Of a DNA stretch of 5,752 nt, positions 1 to 5,407 are shown piece after piece. Numbering within the stretch: the stretch's first letter is position 1; every line of letters starts with the position of its first letter. Both the position numbers and the translations under genes were made by a program. This stretch comes from Burkholderiaceae bacterium (lineage in GTDB: Bacteria; Pseudomonadota; Gammaproteobacteria; Burkholderiales; Burkholderiaceae): contig JAKONL010000579.1 in assembly GCA_022701965.1 (NCBI GenBank), positions 1 to 5,752 of the forward strand, written 5' to 3'. Under the pieces are notes generated by a model. It made no database searches, had not been told where the DNA came from, and worked only from the letters and a program-made list of their open reading frames with translations.

Positions 1-412
1 GCGCAGGCGTGGCGCGCCCGGCGGTCAGCTTGGCCGCGGCGAGTACCGACAGCGCGGCTGTGCGGCGCAGCGTGAGCACGTCGCCGTCGAGCAGCGCGAT
101 GCGCTGGCCGTTGTCGGCACGCAGGACCACCGCTTCGGCCTGCACGCGCGGCAGGGCGAAGCGCGCGTTGTCGGGATGCACGGTGACGGTCTTGACCAGT
201 GCGTGCGTGCCGTCGCTCGCGAGCATCGACAGCAGTCGCCCGCCGGCGGCCAGCGGCAGCACGCCGCGCGTCGGGCAGTGCACGAGGCCGTCGGTTCGCA
301 GGGCGAGCATGCGGTCGAGCGCGCTCTGGAGGGCACGGTGCGCGATGCCGGCATCGGTCCGCGCGGCGTCCAGGTGCCGCACCGCCGCGGGGCTGTCGTC
401 GGACTCGTTCAT
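1..412 (-). CDS. Ornithine cyclodeaminase/mu-crystallin-family protein, probable delta1-pyrroline-2-carboxylate reductase (partial, N-terminal 137 aa)
   Basis: The gene reads leftward from ATG at 412-410 and runs off the left edge, so only 137 residues are visible; family members are usually a little over 300. The visible part has the N-terminal substrate-binding half typical of the family: Arg49 in a short CPTRG stretch, Lys74 in VKTVTV followed by an N..FALP segment (about 82-88), then a hydrophobic ..AVVL..DNG..IALLDGD strand-turn region and the LTLRRTAALS helix start with Arg117. The Lys74-to-Arg117 spacing of 43 equals that between Lys69 and Arg112 of Pseudomonas ornithine cyclodeaminase, residues known to contact substrate. 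The NAD(P)-binding Rossmann half lies outside the window. Members act on cyclic imino acids or amino acids: ornithine to proline, or reduction of pyrroline/piperideine-2-carboxylate. I favour the reductase subgroup on overall resemblance, but the reaction is inferred. The ATG overlaps the nitroreductase stop (ATGA, 412-409), implying co-translation. Confidence 0.8.
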   Translation of the reverse strand, partial: MNESDDSPAAVRHLDAARTDAGIAHRALQSALDRMLALRTDGLVHCPTRGVLPLAAGGRLLSMLASDGTHALVKTVTVHPDNARFALPRVQAEAVVLRADNGQRIALLDGDVLTLRRTAALSVLAAAKLTAGRATPA

Positions 413-1104
413 TCCTCGATCCAGCGCGCGACCTCGGCCAGCGGCGCGCGTGTGGTTCGAAACCCGTTGGCCGGATGCGCCGGGTCCTCGTAGCCGAAGG
501 AGATCCCGCACAGCACCAGGCGCTCGGGCGGCAGGCCGAACCAGCGCCGCAGGAACGGCGCGCGGGCGGCGAGCGCGCCCTGCGCGATGCTGGCCACGCC
601 GAGGCTGCGCGCGGCCAGCATGAAGTTGTTGACCCAGGCGCCGCAGTCGAGCACGCCGTAGGTGCCGAGCACGGCCTCGGTCGTGACGAGCGCGAAATGC
701 GGCGCGCCGAAGAAGCGGAAGTTCTCCTGCGCCTGCGCCGCCGAGGCCGTCCGGTCGCCGTGCGCGATGCCGACGGCGTCGTAGAGCTGGAAGCCGCATT
801 CGCGCCGCCGCTCGCGGAAGCGTCCCTCGTAGGCCTGCGGCGGGGGAATGTCGGGTGTCGTGTCCGCGAGGGCGTCGGGCTGCTGCAGGGCCTCGCGCAG
901 ACGCTGCGTCGCGGCCGCGCCGGTGATCGCGACCTGCCAGGGCTGCGAGTTGCACCACGACGGCGTGCGCTGCGCGAGTGCGAGGATCGCATCGACGGTA
1001 TCGCGCGGCACCGGATCGGGAAGGTAGCCACGGCAGCTGAAGCGTGCGTCCAATAGCGAACGCAGGTCGGTCGGGGAATGCGGATCGGGAACGGATGCGG
1101 TCAT
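409..1104 (-). CDS. FMN-dependent nitroreductase family protein
   Basis: This encodes 231 residues, a normal length for a single-domain nitroreductase. These are cytoplasmic, usually dimeric, FMN flavoproteins that reduce nitroaromatics, quinones or similar acceptors with NAD(P)H; the physiological substrate here is unknown. The N-terminal FMN-phosphate motif is RFSCRGY (Arg21, Ser23, Arg25), followed by the RTPSWCNSQPW segment (about 46-56), which is the family's R.APS..N.QPW signature. The middle holds NFRFFGAPHFALV and the YGVLDCGAWVNNFMLAARSLG helix region. Near the C-terminus is the CGISFGYED turn (about 199-207), then N213, R216 and R219, the usual late phosphate/flavin-contact region. 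I chose the ATG at 1104 because a GAGG sits 6 bases upstream of it. The open frame continues back to an ATG at 1209 and has further ATGs at 1140 and 1134, but these add a low-complexity Arg-rich stretch absent from the family and lack a good ribosome site. Its stop overlaps the next gene's start. Confidence 0.9.
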   Translation of the reverse strand: MTASVPDPHSPTDLRSLLDARFSCRGYLPDPVPRDTVDAILALAQRTPSWCNSQPWQVAITGAAATQRLREALQQPDALADTTPDIPPPQAYEGRFRERRRECGFQLYDAVGIAHGDRTASAAQAQENFRFFGAPHFALVTTEAVLGTYGVLDCGAWVNNFMLAARSLGVASIAQGALAARAPFLRRWFGLPPERLVLCGISFGYEDPAHPANGFRTTRAPLAEVARWIEE

Positions 1105-1280
1105 TGGGCGCCTCGGTGAATCGCGGTCGTGCATTGTCATTGTGTGTCCGGGCCGGGGCCGTGCCGTGTCCGCGCACGGCCCGCTTCGACGACGACCCGC
1201 ATTGCGCATCGAGACCTACAGCGTCGTGCCGGCGGGGCCGCGAAGTTCGTCGGTCTTTCCACCGCTTCGAGATTTCTTCC
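1105..1280. promoter_or_regulatory. Divergent intergenic region between nitroreductase and royal-jelly-like lipoprotein genes
   Basis: This 176-base gap must hold the promoters of both divergent transcription units, since both genes are read away from it. I could not find a convincing sigma70 pair of -35 and -10 boxes with normal spacing on either strand. The stretch next to the nitroreductase start (about 1105-1148) is less GC-rich than the rest. The one clear element is the inverted repeat at 1156-1182, listed separately. There is no sign of a small gene. Confidence 0.5.
1156..1182. promoter_or_regulatory. Perfect 9+9 bp inverted repeat, candidate operator or leader hairpin
   Basis: Left arm GGGCCGTGC (1156-1164) and right arm GCACGGCCC (1174-1182) are exact reverse complements around a 9-base centre. 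It lies between the divergent genes, 52 bases upstream of the nitroreductase start. It could be a binding site for a dimeric regulator or a hairpin in the 5' leader of either transcript. In DNA this GC-rich, chance palindromes are more common, so function is not established. Confidence 0.3.
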
Positions 1281-2426
1281 ATGCGAATTTCCAGATCCCT
1301 CGCGACGCTCGGCGTCGTCGCCGCCGCTGCGCTACTGACCGCCTGCGCGCAGAACCCGACCGCCGCCACCGCGCCGACCTACGCCGCCTCCGGCAGCGCC
1401 ACGCTGCAGACCGTGGCGCGCTTCGACCACCAGGTCACCGGCGTCACCGTCTCGCGCGACGGCCGCATCTTCGTCAACTTCCCGCGCTGGACCGAGGACT
1501 CGCCCGTGTCGGTCGCCGAAGTCCTCAAGGACGGCTCGATCCGCGCCTTTCCCGACGACCGCTGGAACGCCTGGCGCAACGCGCGCAAGGACGAGCTGAA
1601 CCCGCGCGAGCACTGGGTCTGCGTGCAGAGCGTGGTGGCCGACCGCCAGGGCAACGTCTGGGCGCTCGACGCCGCGGCGCCCGCGCAGTCGCTTTTGGTG
1701 CCGATGGGCGCGAAGCTGGTCCGGCTCGACCTCGCGACCAACCGCGCCGCGCAGACCATCGCGTTCGACGAGACGATCGCGCCCCAGGGCAGCTACCTCA
1801 ACGACATCCGCTTCAGCCCCGACGGCCGCTACGGCTACATCACCGACTCGGGCGCCCGGGGTGCTCTGGTGGTGGTCGAGCTGTCGACCGGCAAGGCGCG
1901 CCGCGTGCTCGACGGCCACCCGAGCACGCAGGTCGAGAAGGACGTGCAGCCCAAGGCCGACGGCAAGGTGCTGCGCCAGACCGACGGCCGCGGCGTCGGC
2001 TTCTCGGCCGACGGCATCGCGCTGTCGCCCGACGGCGCGACGCTGTACTGGCAGGCGATCAAGGGCAAGACGCTCTACAGCCTGCCGACCGCCGCGCTCG
2101 TCGATGCCGCCCTGACGCCGCAGCAGCTCGCCGCCCGCGTGACGCGTGTCGGCGAGAACGGCGTGGCCGACGGCCTGCTGATCGGCCGCGACGGCCGCAT
2201 GTACGTGACCGCGCCCGAAGACGATGCGGTCAAGGTGCGCGACAACGTCGCCGCGCCGCTGCGCACGCTGGTGCGCGACGCCCGCCTGCGCTGGCCCGAC
2301 ACCATGGCCGAGGGCCCGGACGGCGCGGTCTACGTGACCAGTTCGCGCATCCAGGACATGAGCTGGTTCAACCCGGCGAGCCCGAGCGCGCTGCCGACGA
2401 CGCTGTTCCGGATCGACGGGCGCTGA
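1281..2426 (+). CDS. Major royal jelly protein/Yellow-family beta-propeller lipoprotein
   Basis: This encodes 381 residues. The N-terminus is a lipoprotein signal: basic residues (MRISR), a hydrophobic run (about 7-19), and the lipobox LTAC with Cys22 as the lipidated residue. Ala at +2 suggests outer-membrane rather than inner-membrane retention. The mature protein has six spaced turn motifs of the (S/R/P)DG type, each followed by a beta strand: near 60 (SRDGRIFV), 121-127 (DRQGNVW), 179-186 (SPDGRYGY), 249-256 (SPDGATLY), 302-307 (GRDGRMY) and 345-350 (GPDGAVY). That number fits a six-bladed propeller. The blade texts LNDIRFSPDGRYGYITDSG and WVCVQSVVADRQGNVWALD resemble the royal jelly/Yellow family (Pfam MRJP). 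The bacterial function is unknown; ligand binding or lactonase-like activity is possible by fold only. I chose ATG 1281 because the signal peptide begins there and a weak GAGA lies 8 bases upstream; the frame extends upstream only as uncharacteristic sequence. A second-best identity is an SMP-30/gluconolactonase-like protein. Confidence 0.82.
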   Translation: MRISRSLATLGVVAAAALLTACAQNPTAATAPTYAASGSATLQTVARFDHQVTGVTVSRDGRIFVNFPRWTEDSPVSVAEVLKDGSIRAFPDDRWNAWRNARKDELNPREHWVCVQSVVADRQGNVWALDAAAPAQSLLVPMGAKLVRLDLATNRAAQTIAFDETIAPQGSYLNDIRFSPDGRYGYITDSGARGALVVVELSTGKARRVLDGHPSTQVEKDVQPKADGKVLRQTDGRGVGFSADGIALSPDGATLYWQAIKGKTLYSLPTAALVDAALTPQQLAARVTRVGENGVADGLLIGRDGRMYVTAPEDDAVKVRDNVAAPLRTLVRDARLRWPDTMAEGPDGAVYVTSSRIQDMSWFNPASPSALPTTLFRIDGR

Positions 2427-2434
2427 TCTCCGGC

Positions 2435-2452
2435 GCAGATGCACCCATCTGC
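2435..2452 (+). other. Perfect 7+7 bp hairpin in the gap after the lipoprotein gene
   Basis: GCAGATG (2435-2441) and CATCTGC (2446-2452) pair exactly around a 4-base CACC loop. It begins 8 bases after the lipoprotein stop codon. There is no run of T after it (it is followed by AATCGG), so it is not a standard intrinsic terminator. It might be a weak terminator, a 3'-end stabilising hairpin, or, as an 18-base palindrome 121 bases upstream of the transporter start, an operator. Confidence 0.35.
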
Positions 2453-2563
2453 AATCGGTATCGCCGCTGCGCGTTAACCCGGTAGGGGCTGCGCGGGGGA
2501 GCGCGGACGATGGCCGCAGCGGCGCGGGCCGCGCGAACCTTCGAGACAACTCCCCAGGAAAGC

Positions 2564-2567
2564 GAGG
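2564..2567 (+). promoter_or_regulatory. Ribosome binding site of the MFS transporter gene
   Basis: GAGG lies 5 bases before ATG 2573, preceded by AGGAAAG (2556-2562). The purine-rich context supports 2573 as the start. It competes with GGGGGAG (2495-2501) upstream of ATG 2510, which would add 21 residues. Confidence 0.5.
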
Positions 2568-2572
2568 CGCCG

Positions 2573-3928
2573 ATGAGCGCGATATCCCCCACCGCCGCGA
2601 TCCGCCCGCGCGGCACGGCCGATGCCACCGCGGCCGACGCGGTCTACCGCAAGGTCAGCTGGCGGCTCATCCCGCTGCTGTTCCTCTGCTACATCGTGGC
2701 CTACCTCGACCGCGTGAACGTCGGCTTCGCCAAGCTGCAGATGCAGGACGCGCTGCAGTTCAGCGAGGCGGTCTACGGACTGGGCGCGGGCATCTTCTTC
2801 ATCGGCTACTTCCTCTTCGAGGTGCCGAGCAACGTGATCCTGCACAAGGTCGGCGCGCGGCGCTGGATCGCGCGGATCATGATGACCTGGGGGCTGCTGT
2901 CGGCGGGCACGATGTTCGTGAACTCGCCGACGTCGTTCTACGTGATCCGCTTCTTCCTCGGCGCAGCCGAGGCGGGCTTCTTCCCCGGGATCATCCTGTA
3001 CCTCACCTACTGGTATCCGGCCGCGCGGCGCGGCAAGGCGACCTCGCTGTTCCTCGCGGCGATCCCGTTCGCCGGCATCCTGGGCGGGCCGATCTCGGGC
3101 TGGATCCTGCAGAGCATGGCGGGCGTCAACGGCTGGCAGGGCTGGCAGTGGCTGTTCCTGCTGCAGGGCCTGCCGACCGTGGCGCTCGGGCTGGTGGTCT
3201 GGCGCTACCTGGACGACCGCGTGCGCGAGGCGAAGTGGCTCACCGTCGACGAGCGCGAACTCATCGCGCGCGACATCGCGGCCGAGGCCACCGGCAAGGC
3301 CGAACCGAAGATCTGGAGCGTGCTGACCAACCCGCGCGTCTGGCTGCTGGCGCTGGTCTATTTCGCCTTCACTTCCGGCCTCTACGGCATCTCGTTCTGG
3401 CTGCCGAGCATCATCAAGGCGATCGGCGTCAAGGGCGCGCTCGACATCGGGCTGCTCAGCGCGATTCCCTGGTCATTCGGCGTGATTGCGATGTACCTGA
3501 GCGCGCGCAGCGCCGACCGCCGGCTCGAGCACCGCTGGCATTCGGCGATCGCCGCCGTCGTCGGCGCGCTCGGGCTGGTGCTCAGCGTGGCGATGCACGG
3601 CAACACGACCTGGGCGATGGTCGGCCTGACGATCGCGACGATGGGCATCATGTCGACGCTGCCGGTGTTCTGGGGCATGCCGACCGCGTTTCTCGGCGGC
3701 GCGGCGGCCGCGGCCGGCATCGCGTTCATCAACTCGTTCGGCAACCTCTCGGGCTTCGCCGCGCCCTTCATGATCGGCGTGATCAAGGACGCGACGAAGA
3801 GCACCGACGCCGGCCTCCACATGCTCGCCGGGCTGCTGGTGCTCGGCGCGGTACTGGTGCTGTGCACGCGGCCGGCCAATGCCACGAAGACGGCGGTGGC
3901 CACCCGGGAGAACGCATCGTGGAAATGA
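2573..3928 (+). CDS. MFS transporter, anion:cation symporter (ACS/phthalate permease) family
   Basis: This encodes a 451-residue inner-membrane protein, the usual size for the family, with about 12 hydrophobic segments split by a central hydrophilic loop (about 205-240). Markers of the ACS subfamily are clear: YRKVSWRLIPLLFLCY entering helix 1, then AYLDRVNVGFAKLQM with Asp46 and Arg47; the loop 2-3 motif GARRWIARIMMTWG (94-107); RFFLGAAEAGFFPG (126-139); then YWYPAARRGKATSLF and GWQWLFLLQGLP before the central loop. Family members import organic anions such as tartrate, galactonate, phthalate or hydroxyphenylacetate with protons; the substrate here cannot be read from sequence. Start ATG 2573 gives the normal 24-residue cytoplasmic tail before YRKV. 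The alternative ATG 2510 has a good ribosome site but adds an Ala/Arg-rich tail. The stop (TGA 3926-3928) lies inside the start region of the dehydrogenase gene, implying one mRNA and supply of substrate to that enzyme. Confidence 0.92.
   Translation: MSAISPTAAIRPRGTADATAADAVYRKVSWRLIPLLFLCYIVAYLDRVNVGFAKLQMQDALQFSEAVYGLGAGIFFIGYFLFEVPSNVILHKVGARRWIARIMMTWGLLSAGTMFVNSPTSFYVIRFFLGAAEAGFFPGIILYLTYWYPAARRGKATSLFLAAIPFAGILGGPISGWILQSMAGVNGWQGWQWLFLLQGLPTVALGLVVWRYLDDRVREAKWLTVDERELIARDIAAEATGKAEPKIWSVLTNPRVWLLALVYFAFTSGLYGISFWLPSIIKAIGVKGALDIGLLSAIPWSFGVIAMYLSARSADRRLEHRWHSAIAAVVGALGLVLSVAMHGNTTWAMVGLTIATMGIMSTLPVFWGMPTAFLGGAAAAAGIAFINSFGNLSGFAAPFMIGVIKDATKSTDAGLHMLAGLLVLGAVLVLCTRPANATKTAVATRENASWK
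3906..3910 (+). promoter_or_regulatory. Ribosome binding site of the dehydrogenase gene, inside the transporter gene
   Basis: GGGAG lies within the last codons of the transporter gene. It is 8 bases from GTG 3919 (good spacing) and 14 bases from ATG 3925 (long). This is the reason for preferring the GTG. The ATG alternative would give a classic ATGA stop/start overlap (3925-3928). Confidence 0.5.
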
Positions 3929-5364
3929 CCGCTACCGATCCGCGCGCCGAAGTAGCCGCTGCCATGCCTCTGCGCCGCACCCCGCCGGCCGCGCTCGTCG
4001 CCGCGCTGCGCGAGCGCTTCGGCGAACGCTTTTCCATCGCCGAGAGCGTGCTGCTGCAGCACGGCCGCGACGAGTCGAGCTACCGGCCGCAGCCGCCCGA
4101 CGCGGTGGTGTTCGTCCAGACCACCGACGAGGTCGCCTTCACGGTGCGCGCCTGCGCCGCGCTCGACGTGCCGGTGATCGCCTTCGGCGTCGGCTCGTCG
4201 ATCGAGGGGCATCTGCTGGCCGTCCAGGGCGGCGTGTGCATCGACTTCTCCGGCATGAACCGGGTGATCGCGATCCGCACCGGCGACCTGACCGCGACGG
4301 TGGAGGCCGGCGTCACGCGCCACCAGCTCAACGCCGCGCTCGCGGGCACCGGCTTCTTCTTCTCGATCGATCCGGGTGCGGATGCGTCGGTCGGCGGCAT
4401 GGTCGCGACCGGCGCCTCGGGCACCAACACGGTCCGCTACGGCACCATGCGCGACAACCTCGTCAACCTCACGGTGGTGACGGCCGCGGGCGAGGTGATC
4501 CGCACCGCCTCGCGTGCGAGGAAGAGTTCGGCCGGCTACAACCTCACGCAGCTTTTCTGCGGCTCCGAAGGCACGCTCGGCCTGATCACCGAGGTGACCG
4601 TGCGGATCCATCCGCATCCGGAGAAGGTCGCGGCGGCCGTGGTGCACTTCCCGACGGTGCGCGCGGCGGTCGACTGCGTCATCGAATCGATCCAGCTCGG
4701 CGTGCCACTCGCGCGCGCCGAGATGCTGGACGCGCTCACGATCCGCGCGGTCAACGCGCACAGCCGCACGGCGCTCGAGGAGCGTCCGACGCTGTTCCTC
4801 GAATTCGGCGGCAGCCAGGCCCACATCGACGAGCAGGCCGAGGTGGTGCGCGAGATCGCGGCCGGCCACGGCGGCGGCGCATTCGAATGGGCGAGCCTGC
4901 AGGAGGAGCGGTCGCGGCTCTGGACGCCGCGCCACCATGCGTACTTCGCGTCGCTGCAGCTCAAGCCCGGCAGCCGCAGCATGACGACCGACGCCTGCGT
5001 GCCGCTGTCGGCGCTGGCCGAGTGCGTGGAGGAGACGCAGCGCGACATCGCCGAGCACGGCCTGCTCGCGCCGGTCTTCGGCCATGTCGGCGACGGCAAC
5101 TTCCACTGCCTGGTGCTGGTGGACCCGGACGATGCGGCCGAGGTCGCGGCGGCCGACGCCTTCAGCGACCGGCTGGTGCACCGGGCGCTGCGCTTTGGCG
5201 GCACGTCGACCGGCGAGCACGGCGTCGGGCTGCACAAGATGCAGTACCTCGAAGACGAGCACGGGGCGCACACGGTGGCGCTGATGCGCGCGTTCAAGCA
5301 GGCCTTCGATCCGCGCAACATCCTGAACCCGGGCAAGGTCGTCGCGTTCGCCGCGACCGATTGA
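3919..5364 (+). CDS. FAD-binding oxidoreductase, D-2-hydroxyacid (D-lactate/glycolate-type) dehydrogenase
   Basis: This encodes 481 residues from GTG 3919 (479 from ATG 3925), normal for the GlcD/LDHD family. The N-terminal half is a PCMH-type FAD-binding domain: PDAVVFVQTTDEV, then FGVGSSIEGH (89-98, pyrophosphate loop), DPGADASVGGM (151-161) running into ATGASGTNTVRYGTMRDN, and GSEGTLGLITEV (215-226). The C-terminal half is the FAD-oxidase C domain: RSMTTDACVP (353-362), HVGDGNFH (389-396, two metal-ligand-type His), GGTSTGEHGVG (427-437, with Glu433 and His434), and the closing FDPRNILNPGKV. These motifs resemble D-lactate dehydrogenase (cytochrome) most closely; glycolate or another D-2-hydroxy acid is also possible. 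The product would be a 2-oxo acid, with electrons passed to a respiratory acceptor. No signal peptide is visible. No GlcE or GlcF partner gene follows, which favours a stand-alone LDHD-like enzyme over the three-subunit glycolate oxidase. It overlaps the transporter gene by 10 bases. Confidence 0.88.
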   Translation: MEMTATDPRAEVAAAMPLRRTPPAALVAALRERFGERFSIAESVLLQHGRDESSYRPQPPDAVVFVQTTDEVAFTVRACAALDVPVIAFGVGSSIEGHLLAVQGGVCIDFSGMNRVIAIRTGDLTATVEAGVTRHQLNAALAGTGFFFSIDPGADASVGGMVATGASGTNTVRYGTMRDNLVNLTVVTAAGEVIRTASRARKSSAGYNLTQLFCGSEGTLGLITEVTVRIHPHPEKVAAAVVHFPTVRAAVDCVIESIQLGVPLARAEMLDALTIRAVNAHSRTALEERPTLFLEFGGSQAHIDEQAEVVREIAAGHGGGAFEWASLQEERSRLWTPRHHAYFASLQLKPGSRSMTTDACVPLSALAECVEETQRDIAEHGLLAPVFGHVGDGNFHCLVLVDPDDAAEVAAADAFSDRLVHRALRFGGTSTGEHGVGLHKMQYLEDEHGAHTVALMRAFKQAFDPRNILNPGKVVAFAATD

Positions 5365-5371
5365 CGGCAGC

Positions 5372-5404
5372 CGACGCGGCGTCGCGGGCCGTGCCGGGCG
5401 GCCC
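5372..5404 (+). promoter_or_regulatory. Two adjacent inverted repeats between the dehydrogenase and LysR-type genes
   Basis: CGACGC and GCGTCG (5372-5377 and 5379-5384) form a 13-base palindrome. Immediately after it, GGGCCG (5386-5391) and CGGCCC (5399-5404) form a 6-base stem with a 7-base loop. The second stem would cover the only ribosome-site-like sequence (GGCGG, 5397-5401) of the LysR-type gene. There is no T run, so a standard terminator is not supported. In such GC-rich DNA short repeats occur by chance. Confidence 0.25.
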
Positions 5405-5407
5405 ACA

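Larger units (their letters stand above)
2427..2572 (+). promoter_or_regulatory. Intergenic region upstream of the transporter/dehydrogenase unit
   Basis: This 146-base gap separates the lipoprotein stop from the transporter start. It is long enough to contain a separate promoter, but I could not pick out a reliable -35/-10 pair. It contains the hairpin at 2435-2452, a relatively AT-richer patch at about 2447-2480, and the ribosome site at 2564-2567. A second ATG in the transporter frame at 2510 has its own purine-rich GGGGGAG (2495-2501) 8 bases upstream. Confidence 0.4.

Noticed and set aside
25..354. Minus-strand 109-codon frame at the left edge
   Set aside because: It is a Cys/Arg/Ser-rich off-frame reading. 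The neighbouring minus-strand frame from 412 gives the cyclodeaminase-family protein and runs off the edge.
199..1056. Plus-strand frame of 285 codons opposite the nitroreductase and cyclodeaminase-family genes
   Set aside because: It is antisense to two genes with clear family motifs and has no motif of its own.
1105..1209. Longer nitroreductase N-terminus from ATG 1209
   Set aside because: The added residues are Arg/Pro-rich and unlike the family, and the best ribosome site is in front of ATG 1104.
1202..1222. TTGCGC followed by TACAGC as a sigma70 promoter for the lipoprotein gene
   Set aside because: The spacer is only 9 bases, far short of the 16-18 bases needed.
2440..2460. Possible LysR box (T-N11-A) upstream of the transporter gene
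   Set aside because: A T and an A at the right distance exist (2448 and 2460), but the 11-base interior shows no dyad symmetry, so the match is not better than chance.
1142..2485. Alternative plus-strand frame of 447 codons over the lipoprotein gene
   Set aside because: It is a low-complexity Arg/Ala-rich shadow with no domain, whereas the overlapping frame has a lipobox and six blade motifs.
1332..2549. Antisense frame of 405 codons opposite the lipoprotein gene
   Set aside because: The composition is dominated by Arg, Ala, Val and His with no family motif, which is typical of a codon-bias shadow.
3148..3918. Upstream in-frame extension of the dehydrogenase frame within the transporter gene
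   Set aside because: The extension is an out-of-frame shadow of the transporter, rich in Arg and Ala. The family motifs begin only after 3919.
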